This document shows, one piece after another, positions 1-7,633 of a stretch of DNA of 64,000 bases (the first letter of the stretch is position 1; every line of letters begins with the position of its first letter). Below the pieces are notes generated by a model. The model worked only from the letters and a program-made list of their open reading frames with translations. It did no database searches and was not told the origin of the DNA. Source of the stretch: G963663315 sp963665165 (GTDB lineage: Bacteria > Pseudomonadota > Gammaproteobacteria > Arenicellales > Poriferihabitantaceae); contig OY761989.1 of assembly GCA_963665165.1 (NCBI GenBank), positions 1,116,001 to 1,180,000 of the forward strand. Reading direction: 5' to 3'. The position numbers and the translations under genes are program-made.

Positions 1-187
1 GGACTTTTGCAGGGGTAACCTGAACCGGGGCGGGAATCTGGTGGCCAAGATGTTTGAAGGTGAAACCTCGAATTCAATCAGGAAACGATTCAGAGCCTGC
101 TTTGACGGCGTACAAACGGTTAAACCCGTGGCTTCGCGTTCCCAATCCAGGGAGGTCTTCCTGGTGGCCCGTGGATTCCAGCCGTAA
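1..187 (+). CDS. rlmE: 23S rRNA (uridine-2'-O-)methyltransferase RlmE/FtsJ, C-terminal part
   Basis: The window opens inside this gene. The last 61 codons remain, in the frame starting at base 2, and end with TAA at 185-187. The peptide carries the C-terminal end of the RlmE (FtsJ) fold: NLNRGGNLVAKMFEG matches the family's glycine-rich strand followed by (V/A)K.F.G, and SRSQSREVFLVARGF matches the usual terminal SR..SREVY.VA.G. RlmE methylates U2552 of 23S rRNA in the 50S subunit. ftsH follows directly, the arrangement known in Escherichia coli, which supports the call. The SAM-binding N-terminus lies outside the window. Confidence 0.88.
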   Translation, partial: DFCRGNLNRGGNLVAKMFEGETSNSIRKRFRACFDGVQTVKPVASRSQSREVFLVARGFQP

Positions 188-233
188 AATGATTGCGGAC
201 GGATTCTTTAAATGATTTTTACGGCATATACCT

Positions 234-239
234 TATAAT
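234..239 (+). promoter_or_regulatory. possible -10 box upstream of ftsH
   Basis: A perfect TATAAT lies in the 97-base gap between rlmE and ftsH, 45 bases before the ftsH start. No convincing -35 hexamer is visible at 16-18 bases. The gap is AT-rich compared with its flanks. This could give ftsH its own promoter in addition to read-through from rlmE. Confidence 0.35.
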
Positions 240-284
240 GAGAACAATATCGAAAAAGAGTGGATTTTATCCGGAGAGTACGAG

Positions 285-2204
285 TTGCCCAATATGACGA
301 AAAATATACTGTTGTGGCTGGTGATTGCCATGGTATTGATGTCGGTCTTCAATAACTTCACCAATCCGGGTGGTGGTTCAAGTAACGAGATCGTCTACTC
401 GACATTCCTGGACCAGGTCAGACAGGGGAATGTGTCGGCAGTCGAAATCGACAATGAGACCATGACCATCCGTGGCACGACCCATCGTGGCGAAACCTTT
501 GTCACATACGCGCCCGACGACCCCAAGCTGGTTGATGACCTGGTCTCGAACAAGGTGGACATCAAGGCGAAGAAAAAAGAGGAAACCTCACTGTTGATGC
601 ATCTGCTGATCAGTTCTTTCCCGATCCTTCTGTTGATCGGTGTATGGATATTCTTCATGAAACAAATGCAGGGTGGCGGTCGCGGCGGCGCCTTGAGTTT
701 TGGCAAGAGCAAAGCCAGGATGCTGACCGAGGACAAGAACCAGATCACCTTTGAAGACGTGGCCGGTGTCGATGAAGCCAAGGAGGAAGTCGGGGAACTG
801 GTCGAGTTTTTGAGAGACCCGTCCCGCTTCAGGAAACTCGGTGGACGGATCCCCCGCGGCGTTTTGATGACCGGCAGTCCGGGTACCGGAAAGACCTTGC
901 TGGCCAAGGCTATCGCCGGAGAGGCGAAGGTTCCGTTCTTTACCATATCCGGATCGGATTTCGTGGAAATGTTTGTCGGTGTCGGAGCCTCACGGGTGCG
1001 GGACATGTTCGAGCAGGCCAAGAAACACGCTCCCTGCATCATTTTTATTGATGAAATTGACGCGGTCGGTCGACAAAGGGGCGCGGGTCTTGGCGGAGGT
1101 CATGACGAACGCGAACAGACCCTGAACCAGTTGCTGGTGGAAATGGATGGCTTTGACGCCGGTGAAGGGGTCATTGTGATTGCTGCGACCAACCGGCCGG
1201 ATGTACTGGATCCGGCCTTGCTGCGTCCGGGGCGGTTTGACCGCCAGGTGACGGTCCCGCTACCGGATATCAGGGGCCGGGAAGCGATCCTGAAAGTGCA
1301 CATGAAGAAGGTTCCGCTGGCGAACGACATTGACCCTGCGATCATTGCCCGCGGCACCCCCGGCTTCTCCGGGGCGGATCTGGCCAACCTCATCAATGAA
1401 GCTGCCTTGTTCGCCGCCCGTGAAAACAAGAGGACAGTCAACATGGAGCAGTTTGAAAAAGCCAAGGACAAGGTCCTGATGGGGGTCGAGCGCCGCTCCA
1501 TCGTGATGCCGGAAGAAGAGCGTCAGAATACCGCCTATCACGAATCAGGACATACGGTTGTGGCAAAAGTGTTGTCCGAATACACCGACCCGGTTCACAA
1601 GGTCACCATTATCCCGCGGGGACGGGCCCTGGGAGTGACCATGCAACTGCCGGCAGAGGATCGTTACAGCCATAACCGGGAATACCTGTTCGCCCGGATT
1701 GCGGTGTTGATGGGTGGACGGATTGCCGAAGAAGTTTTCATGGACCAGATGACGACCGGCGCTTCGAATGATTTTGAGCAGGCCACCCAACTTGCCCAGA
1801 ACATGGTGTCACGATGGGGTATGAGTGATACGCTTGGACCACGGGTATACGGTGATAATCACAGTGAGGTTTTTCTGGGACGGGAGATGTCCACCCAGCG
1901 TAATGTCAGTCCGGATACCGCAGAGAAGGTTGAAAAGGAGGTTTCCCGGATCATCGTGGAACAATATGACCGGGCGCGTTCCATCGTCGAGGAAAATCGG
2001 GCCAAAATCGAAGTGATGGCGCAGTCCCTGCTGGAGTGGGAAACACTGGATTCCGGCCAGGTGGACGAGATCATGGCAGGCAGGAATCCAACACCTCCCC
2101 AGGCCAGACCGGAAAAGCCCGCCTCTTCGGATTCCAGGCCCGATAGCGATACCCTGCTGGATGAGTCTGACCTTGACCTGCCAAACCCGGACAGATTGAA
2201 TTAA
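285..2204 (+). CDS. ftsH: ATP-dependent zinc metalloprotease FtsH
   Basis: Membrane-anchored AAA+ protease that degrades misassembled membrane proteins and regulatory proteins such as LpxC and sigma-32 in the family. Visible in order: an N-terminal membrane segment, a periplasmic part, a second membrane segment near 103-125, Walker A GSPGTGKT at 197-204 (family usually GPPGTGKT), Walker B with D256/E257, the second region of homology with RPGRFDR, and the zinc site HESGH at 419-423. At 639 residues it is near the usual length. Start: TTG 285 has GGAGAG six bases upstream, while ATG 294 gives MTKNILLWLVIAMVLMSVF, which matches the E. coli start but has poor Shine-Dalgarno spacing; either is possible. 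glmM follows after 6-18 bases. Confidence 0.97.
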   Translation: MPNMTKNILLWLVIAMVLMSVFNNFTNPGGGSSNEIVYSTFLDQVRQGNVSAVEIDNETMTIRGTTHRGETFVTYAPDDPKLVDDLVSNKVDIKAKKKEETSLLMHLLISSFPILLLIGVWIFFMKQMQGGGRGGALSFGKSKARMLTEDKNQITFEDVAGVDEAKEEVGELVEFLRDPSRFRKLGGRIPRGVLMTGSPGTGKTLLAKAIAGEAKVPFFTISGSDFVEMFVGVGASRVRDMFEQAKKHAPCIIFIDEIDAVGRQRGAGLGGGHDEREQTLNQLLVEMDGFDAGEGVIVIAATNRPDVLDPALLRPGRFDRQVTVPLPDIRGREAILKVHMKKVPLANDIDPAIIARGTPGFSGADLANLINEAALFAARENKRTVNMEQFEKAKDKVLMGVERRSIVMPEEERQNTAYHESGHTVVAKVLSEYTDPVHKVTIIPRGRALGVTMQLPAEDRYSHNREYLFARIAVLMGGRIAEEVFMDQMTTGASNDFEQATQLAQNMVSRWGMSDTLGPRVYGDNHSEVFLGREMSTQRNVSPDTAEKVEKEVSRIIVEQYDRARSIVEENRAKIEVMAQSLLEWETLDSGQVDEIMAGRNPTPPQARPEKPASSDSRPDSDTLLDESDLDLPNPDRLN

Positions 2205-2222
2205 CTCCGGTTGCCTGGGGCC

Positions 2223-3572
2223 ATGAAGGGTTCGCTTTTCGGCACGGACGGTATCAGGGGCCGGGTTGGAGAGGAACCGGTCACGCCCGCCATCATGCTG
2301 AAACTGGGCTGGGCGGCGGGACGGGTATTCGTCGATGCCGGCAAGGGGAGTGAAGTATTGATCGGGAAAGATACCCGGGTTTCAGGTTACCTGCTGGAAT
2401 CCGCCCTCGAAGCCGGGTTCTCATCGGCCGGAGTCAACATTTCCCTGCTCGGTCCCATGCCGACGCCGGGCGTCGCCTGGCTGACCCGCACTGCCAGAGA
2501 TTGTATCGGTGTGATGATCAGCGCTTCCCACAATCCATTTCACGATAACGGAATAAAATTTTTCTCCCCGGACGGCGCCAAGCTGAACGATGGTCTGATC
2601 GCGCAAATTGATGAAATGATGGAGCAACCGCAGGTTTGTGTTCCTTCTGCGGAGTTGGGCAAGGCCAAAAGGTTTCCGGACGCCCATGGCCGGTACATCG
2701 AACATTGCAAGAGTACTTTCGATGACTCCCGGTCGTTGTCCGGCCTGCGAATTGTGGTCGATTGCGCCAACGGCGCCGCCTACGATGTGGCGCCACGGGT
2801 ATTCGAGGAACTCGGGGCGGATGTCGTTGCCGTTGCCAATCATCCGGATGGCTTCAACATCAACCACAATTGTGGTTCGACCGATATGGATCTGGCCAAA
2901 ACCACAGTCAGGGAGGCGGGCGCCGATGTCGGTATTGCCCTGGACGGGGACGCGGACCGGGTATTACTGGTGGACAGCGCCGGCAATACCGTGGACGGCG
3001 ACCAGATTCTTTATATTCTGGCCCGGTCTCGCAAATCCGCACAACGGCTGTCAGGCGGCGTAGTGGGTACGCTGATGACCAACCTTGGACTCGAACACGC
3101 TCTTGCAGCCCTGTCGATTCCTTTTCGGCGGACCCGGGTCGGCGACCGTTATATCCACGAGGCGCTGGTCGAACAAAAATGGAACCTGGGCGGGGAGACC
3201 TCGGGGCATATTATCTGTCTGGACAAATCCACCACCGGTGACGGGATTGTAGCGGCGCTGGAAGCGCTTGAGGTGATGCTGGAAACCGGGCAGTCCCTGG
3301 AGCAATTGACGGACGGCATGCAAGTCTACCCGCAACAAATAATCAACGTCCCCATCGGCAACGCCGACCGGCATGCGCTGGCCTCCCATAAGCAGGTGCT
3401 CGAAGCGGTTACGGACGCGGAAGGGGAACTGAATCGAACCGGCCGTGTCGTACTCAGGCCATCAGGAACCGAATCCGTGGTCAGGGTCATGACCGAAGGG
3501 GTGGATGCCAATCAGGTACAACGGCTAACCGGGCAGATCGCCAAAGCCGTAGCCGACGCCGCGGCAGAATAA
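2223..3572 (+). CDS. glmM: phosphoglucosamine mutase GlmM
   Basis: Converts glucosamine-6-phosphate to glucosamine-1-phosphate, a step toward UDP-GlcNAc for peptidoglycan and lipopolysaccharide. The N-terminus LFGTDGIRGRVG is characteristic. The phosphoserine loop ISASHNP puts the catalytic serine near residue 102. The metal site is DGDADR (E. coli has DGDGDR), the sugar loop is GGETSGH, and the phosphate loop RPSGTES is near the end. About 449 residues, normal for the family. ATG 2223 gives the family-like start; an in-frame TTG at 2211 would add four residues. In E. coli folP sits between ftsH and glmM; here it is absent. Confidence 0.96.
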   Translation: MKGSLFGTDGIRGRVGEEPVTPAIMLKLGWAAGRVFVDAGKGSEVLIGKDTRVSGYLLESALEAGFSSAGVNISLLGPMPTPGVAWLTRTARDCIGVMISASHNPFHDNGIKFFSPDGAKLNDGLIAQIDEMMEQPQVCVPSAELGKAKRFPDAHGRYIEHCKSTFDDSRSLSGLRIVVDCANGAAYDVAPRVFEELGADVVAVANHPDGFNINHNCGSTDMDLAKTTVREAGADVGIALDGDADRVLLVDSAGNTVDGDQILYILARSRKSAQRLSGGVVGTLMTNLGLEHALAALSIPFRRTRVGDRYIHEALVEQKWNLGGETSGHIICLDKSTTGDGIVAALEALEVMLETGQSLEQLTDGMQVYPQQIINVPIGNADRHALASHKQVLEAVTDAEGELNRTGRVVLRPSGTESVVRVMTEGVDANQVQRLTGQIAKAVADAAAE

Positions 3573-3587
3573 CGTCACCTCTGTTTC

Positions 3588-3992
3588 TCAGTATTCGCCG
3601 GATTCAGGCAGGGGATGTGTGGTGAATACGAATTCGTCCACCGGCTGACCGCCGATCAAGTGTTCCTGGATGATTCTCTCCAGCGCTTCCGGGGTGCACG
3701 AGTGGTACCAGACCCCTTCCGGGTAGACCACCGCAATGGGTCCGTGGGTGCAAACCTGCAGACAGTTCACCTTGGTCCGATAGACCCCGCCCTCCCTTGC
3801 CAGACCCAGTTCCCGCAGTCGGCTTTTCAGGAAATTCCAGGATTCGAGGCTCTTGTCCCGCAGCGAACACTTCGGCTTGTTCTGGTCACAGCATAGAAAT
3901 ATATGACGTTGAATCTGGTTTATCTTCAGGTCGTCAACCGCCTCTGCAAGATATTTCTGGCGATTCTGGCTGCGGCGTATATCGTTGTCCAT
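3588..3992 (-). CDS. (2Fe-2S) ferredoxin domain protein, thioredoxin-like fold
   Basis: A 134-residue protein with cysteines arranged as in stand-alone thioredoxin-like 2Fe-2S ferredoxins: HIFLCCDQNKPKC near residues 31-43, then VNCLQVCTHGP near 77-87, the usual C-x(n)-C ... C-x3-C cluster site. The segment YPEGVWYHSCTPEALERIIQEHL is typical of the family, which carries electrons or senses redox state in the cytoplasm. Last gene of the minus-strand operon: its ATG is three bases after the aminopeptidase stop, and GGGAG lies about eight bases upstream. The electron partner cannot be told from the sequence. Confidence 0.85.
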   Translation of the reverse strand: MDNDIRRSQNRQKYLAEAVDDLKINQIQRHIFLCCDQNKPKCSLRDKSLESWNFLKSRLRELGLAREGGVYRTKVNCLQVCTHGPIAVVYPEGVWYHSCTPEALERIIQEHLIGGQPVDEFVFTTHPLPESGEY

Positions 3993-3995
3993 TCC

Positions 3996-5294
3996 TTACA
4001 CTCCCTGGAACGGCCATGGGGTGAAATCGAAAAATCCCTCCAGAGACCGGACCAGCCAGGCCTGGTCGGCAACCCCGGCCAGTTCCCGGATCGAATGCAT
4101 GCCTAATTGCGGTACGCCAATATCCACCGTGCGGATGCCCAGACGGGTTGCAGTGATCGGTCCTATGGTCGAGCCGCAGCCCATATCCGATCTCACTACC
4201 ACCATTTGACAGGGCGTTCCGGTTTTCGCGCACACGGCTTTAAATACCGCTTCGGTTTCGCTGTTGGTTGCATATCGCTGATTATTATTGACCTTGACCA
4301 CAGGCCCGTTATTGATTAATGGTTGATGGGATGGTTCGTGCATCATCGCATAGTTCGGGTGGACGCCATGGGCATTATCCACGGAGATAAACATGGAATG
4401 GTGGATCGCCCGTTGCATGGTTTCACTGTCCCCGCAGATTCGTGACAGCGCCGACTGCAGGAACGGGCCTTCGGCGCCGCTGGTCGAACCACTGCCTGTT
4501 TCCTCATGATCATTCAGCACAACCACCTGGTTGAATCGACTCTCCGACGTGATCAAGGCCTGGACCGTGGCGTGGCAACTCAATAGATTGTCCAGCCTTG
4601 CAGAGGCGATGAACTCCTGTTCAAGGCCGACTATTTGCGGAACCTGATGGTCATACAGGGACAACTCATGAGAAAGAATACGGGTGAATTCCAGTTCCGG
4701 ATACTCCTGCCGGATCCATTTTTCCAGCACAGGCCCGAATTCCTGTTCCTTTTCATCGGTCCTGCATATCACCGCAGGCAGGTGCTCCTGCCGGTTGATG
4801 GTTCGATGGTCATTGACTCCGCGATCGAGGTGGATGGCCAGACTGGGAATGAATGCGACCGGCCGCCGGACATCCAGCAATACGTTGCGAATCGAATGGT
4901 CCTTAACCTGCAGCGTAACCCTTCCCGCCAATGACAGGTCCCGATCAAACCATGGATTGAGCAGGGCGCCCCCATATACCTCCACCCCCAGTTTCGCGTA
5001 ACCGTTGTTGACGGTTATCGCGTTCGGTTTTATTTTCAGGCAGGGGCTGTCCGTATGCGCCCCGATCAATCGAAACCCATGCCGCGCCGGGTCCTGACAA
5101 TACCGGAAGGCAATCAGCGATGAATCATTGCGGGTGACAAAATAGTTTCCGGTAGTCAACTTCGACCAATCGGAATCTTCCTGCAATGAATGGAAACCGG
5201 CTTTTTCCAGGCTGGACGAGAGATTGGAAACGCAGTGGAACGGGGTCGGAGAGCGAGCGATAAAATCCAGTAATTCCTGTATTTGTCCAGACAT
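3996..5294 (-). CDS. apeB: M18 family aminopeptidase
   Basis: Cytoplasmic dinuclear-zinc aminopeptidase (aspartyl aminopeptidase / M18 family) that removes N-terminal residues from peptides. Visible features are SPTPFHCVSNLSSSLEKAGF at the N-terminus, the metal site GAHTDSPCLKIKP, DHEETGSGSTSGAEGPFL, SVDNAHGVHPNY and the C-terminal SDMGCGSTIGP with HSIREL. The frame is open to 5321, but ATG 5294 (MSGQIQELLDF) matches family N-termini and lies just two bases past the apaH stop. The product is 432 residues, normal for the family. Co-directional with apaH and the ferredoxin gene, so probably one transcript. Confidence 0.93.
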   Translation of the reverse strand: MSGQIQELLDFIARSPTPFHCVSNLSSSLEKAGFHSLQEDSDWSKLTTGNYFVTRNDSSLIAFRYCQDPARHGFRLIGAHTDSPCLKIKPNAITVNNGYAKLGVEVYGGALLNPWFDRDLSLAGRVTLQVKDHSIRNVLLDVRRPVAFIPSLAIHLDRGVNDHRTINRQEHLPAVICRTDEKEQEFGPVLEKWIRQEYPELEFTRILSHELSLYDHQVPQIVGLEQEFIASARLDNLLSCHATVQALITSESRFNQVVVLNDHEETGSGSTSGAEGPFLQSALSRICGDSETMQRAIHHSMFISVDNAHGVHPNYAMMHEPSHQPLINNGPVVKVNNNQRYATNSETEAVFKAVCAKTGTPCQMVVVRSDMGCGSTIGPITATRLGIRTVDIGVPQLGMHSIRELAGVADQAWLVRSLEGFFDFTPWPFQGV

Positions 5295-5296
5295 GG

Positions 5297-6115
5297 TTAT
5301 TTCCCGCATTTCACTTGCCATTTTGGTGCGATATAGTCAGCGTCGAGTCGAACCGCCGTCAGCCGTCCGCCCCACACACAACCGCTGTCGAGGCTGATGG
5401 CGTTCTGATATTGAAGATAGCCCAGTGTCGACCAATGACCGAACACGATACGCCACTTGCTGATTTTCCGGTGCGGATGCATGTACCAGGGAATCCACCC
5501 CGGAGCCTGGGTACCCGGAGCGCCTTTTTGTGAGAACTCCAGGCTGCCCTGCGAATCGCAGTAACGCATGCGTGTGAGGCAGTTGACAATGAACCGGTAC
5601 CGTTCCCGGCCAGCCAGCTTTTTGTCCCATACGGCGGGTTGATTGCCATACATGCGTTTGAGAAACCGGTTGCATTTTTCGCCTTGCAGGATGGTTTCTA
5701 TTTCTTTGGAATAATCCAATAGCTGGTTTCGTTTCCACGCCGGATACACTCCGGCATGAACCATGATCGTTTTCAGTTTCCCGTCACAATGAACCAGGGG
5801 CTGCTGGCGCAACCAGGAAACCAGTTCTTCGATATCCGGCGCTTTCAGGAGCGCTTTCAGCGTATCGTCAGCACGATGATGGCGAATTCCGGCGGCAACC
5901 GCGAGAAAGTGCAAATCATGATTTCCCAGAATCGCGACCGCGCTGTTACCAAGGTTGCGAACGGTCCTTAGTACCTCCAGCGATTTCGGGCCGCGATTGA
6001 CCAGATCTCCACACAGCCAGACCTGGTCCCGGCAAGGATCAAAGCTGATTTTGGCCAGGATCTTTTCAAAAGCGTTCCCGCATCCCTGAATGTCACCCAC
6101 CGCATAGACTGCCAT
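5297..6115 (-). CDS. apaH: symmetrical bis(5'-nucleosyl)-tetraphosphatase ApaH
   Basis: Hydrolyses Ap4A to two ADP and can remove Np4 caps from RNA in E. coli. The calcineurin-like metal motifs are present: VGDIQG at the N-terminus, CGDLVNRGPKS, ILGNHDLHF and MVHAGVYP, with FGHWSTLG near the C-terminus. At 272 residues it is the expected size. The gene starts at ATG 6115 just after mlaA ends at 6119 and ends two bases before the aminopeptidase start, so it is clearly part of the operon. In enterobacteria apaH is placed with apaG and rsmA; that context is absent here. Confidence 0.95.
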   Translation of the reverse strand: MAVYAVGDIQGCGNAFEKILAKISFDPCRDQVWLCGDLVNRGPKSLEVLRTVRNLGNSAVAILGNHDLHFLAVAAGIRHHRADDTLKALLKAPDIEELVSWLRQQPLVHCDGKLKTIMVHAGVYPAWKRNQLLDYSKEIETILQGEKCNRFLKRMYGNQPAVWDKKLAGRERYRFIVNCLTRMRYCDSQGSLEFSQKGAPGTQAPGWIPWYMHPHRKISKWRIVFGHWSTLGYLQYQNAISLDSGCVWGGRLTAVRLDADYIAPKWQVKCGK

Positions 6116-6118
6116 GGG

Positions 6119-6892
6119 TTACGGGTTATCCTGCAAAAGCTGGTCGATCAACTCGTCTTCAGAAAGTCCTCCCTCCAACCGGGGGGGGTTGCCGTCATGA
6201 ATCAGATTCGCTCTCGACTGTCGCCAGGTCTCTCGCAGAAAAAGATACGGATCCGGTTGAACTTCAAGCAATCGATCCGCATCCAGCAGACGCGAGCGGG
6301 TATCCACCGTTCTCACGCCGCTGACATAAAAGCGGTCCGGGGAATCCATATATCCGACCGCGTCACTATAAGCAAACTGCGGAACAAGGCCGATCGTATC
6401 GCGCAGATTGCCGGGGCCCAGAAAGGGCAACACCAGATAAGGGCCCGCAGGCACTCCCCAGACCGCGAGTGTTTGTCCAAAATCCTCTTTGTGTCCTGGT
6501 AAATCCAGTTTACTGGCGACATCGAATATGCCCAGTACGCCAACGGTGGTATTGACCAGAAACCGGAGTGTGTCATTGGTTGCCTGCCCCGCCTTGCCTT
6601 GCAGCAGGTCGTTTACAATCGTCATCGGTTCCCACAGGTTCGAGAAAAAATTGCCAATTCCCCTGCGTACCGGCGTGGGCGCGATTTTGCGCCAGGATTT
6701 GGCGACCGGCTTCAAAATCACCCGATCCACATCCAGATTGAATTCCAGAATACCCCGGTTCATCTTCTCGAACGGATCATTCTCCTTCGTTGGTGGAGAT
6801 GCCGTGGCGTAGCCGCAGACCAAGCCAAGAGCAAGCGACAGCAACCCTGCTCCGAGCCATTTTCTACCGGTGGGTACAGGGTTGGGCATCAC
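6119..6892 (-). CDS. mlaA: MlaA (VacJ) family phospholipid-transport protein
   Basis: Outer-membrane component of the Mla system that removes surface-exposed phospholipids. The family core is visible: NDPFEKMNRGILEFN, the WRKIAPTPVRRGIGNFF segment, NTTVGVLGIFDVASKL, DFGQTLAVWGVPAGPYLVLP and RDTIGL. The 257-residue protein has a hydrophobic signal segment near 12-30. Most MlaA proteins are lipoproteins, but here the only early cysteine sits in LGLVCGYA, with valine at -1, which does not fit a lipobox. A type I cleavage after ATA-S is the alternative. The rest of the mla operon is not in the window. Confidence 0.9.
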   Translation of the reverse strand: MMPNPVPTGRKWLGAGLLSLALGLVCGYATASPPTKENDPFEKMNRGILEFNLDVDRVILKPVAKSWRKIAPTPVRRGIGNFFSNLWEPMTIVNDLLQGKAGQATNDTLRFLVNTTVGVLGIFDVASKLDLPGHKEDFGQTLAVWGVPAGPYLVLPFLGPGNLRDTIGLVPQFAYSDAVGYMDSPDRFYVSGVRTVDTRSRLLDADRLLEVQPDPYLFLRETWRQSRANLIHDGNPPRLEGGLSEDELIDQLLQDNP

Positions 6893-6898
6893 AAGCAG

Positions 6899-7237
6899 CT
6901 ATGGTTTTTTGTTCACGTACTGGACCACCATATAGCTGATATCCGCATGGAAACCGAGGAGTTCCGATGAGCGATTGGGGCCAAGATGTCGTTCGGCATC
7001 ATCGTCCAGAATCAGCGGCCTGGGCTTTGCGCCGGTTGTGGTAAAGACCGGGCGAATCCCTTCCAGCAATCCGGAATGGGTCGGTTCCTGTTCCAGCAGT
7101 TTCGATATCAGGCTGTGGTTTTCCTGATTCCCGGGTATTGCAACCCTGGCCAGCAACGGCAGGTAACGTCCCAGTAAATATTTCAGTCTTTCCTTCTCGT
7201 CCGGTATGAATTTCTCTGTGAAGTCAAGCTTCAGCAT
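6899..7237 (-). CDS. hypothetical protein upstream of mlaA
   Basis: A 112-residue soluble protein I do not recognise. It has a charged N-terminus (LDFTEKFIPDEKERLKYLLG), a middle rich in helix-forming residues and GFHADISYMVVQYVN at the C-terminus. No membrane segment, signal peptide or metal motif is seen. It ends six bases before the mlaA start, so it is probably co-transcribed. Codon use resembles its neighbours, which argues for a real gene. Function unknown. Confidence 0.6.
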   Translation of the reverse strand: MLKLDFTEKFIPDEKERLKYLLGRYLPLLARVAIPGNQENHSLISKLLEQEPTHSGLLEGIRPVFTTTGAKPRPLILDDDAERHLGPNRSSELLGFHADISYMVVQYVNKKP

Positions 7238-7271
7238 GACACATTATTCAGGAAACAATCAGGAAGCGGAT

Positions 7272-7448
7272 TCAGTGAAGAGTATTCACGGAAGTTTCGG
7301 AACGATCTTTTCCCTGTTTTGTCAATCTCCTGAGTTCAGCTTCGTCCGCGGGGTTGAGCAGACCAGTCAAAGCCTTGTAAAGCAGCGCCTGGATACGCTC
7401 GTTCCTGCGTTTCGTTTCCCGGGATTTGAAGTCGATAATTTCTCCCAT
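7272..7448 (-). CDS. small 58-residue hypothetical protein
   Basis: A short reading frame at the head of the mlaA operon: ATG at 7448-7446, TGA at 7274-7272. The product begins MGEIIDFKSRETKRRNERIQ and continues with ALLYKALTGLLNPADEAELR, an amphipathic, highly charged helical peptide. It lies 34 bases before the 112-residue gene in the same direction. No clear Shine-Dalgarno site is seen, but base use by codon position looks coding. Unknown function; could be a small regulatory protein or fortuitous. Confidence 0.45.
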   Translation of the reverse strand: MGEIIDFKSRETKRRNERIQALLYKALTGLLNPADEAELRRLTKQGKDRSETSVNTLH

Positions 7449-7620
7449 TATGAATGATCCGGTTGCGCGGTAAACCCAAGCCCTTGCCGGTGATTACCGG
7501 ACAGGCCAGTTCCTGATATATAGCACATTATTTTCACAGAAACCAGTTTCAGATCCGTTGCATATCCACGCCGCAGGGCCGGCCCGGACTCACTGGCTGG
7601 TTATCAGTTATCCGATTGCT

Positions 7621-7626
7621 TATAAT
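7621..7626 (+). promoter_or_regulatory. TATAAT box directly before the MMPL exporter start
   Basis: A perfect TATAAT ends seven bases before ATG 7634. If used as a -10 element, transcription would begin at or next to that ATG and give an mRNA with almost no leader. No strong -35 hexamer is seen. The 167 bases 7449-7615 upstream hold no gene that I can recognise. Confidence 0.4.
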
Positions 7627-7633
7627 GGTTCGC

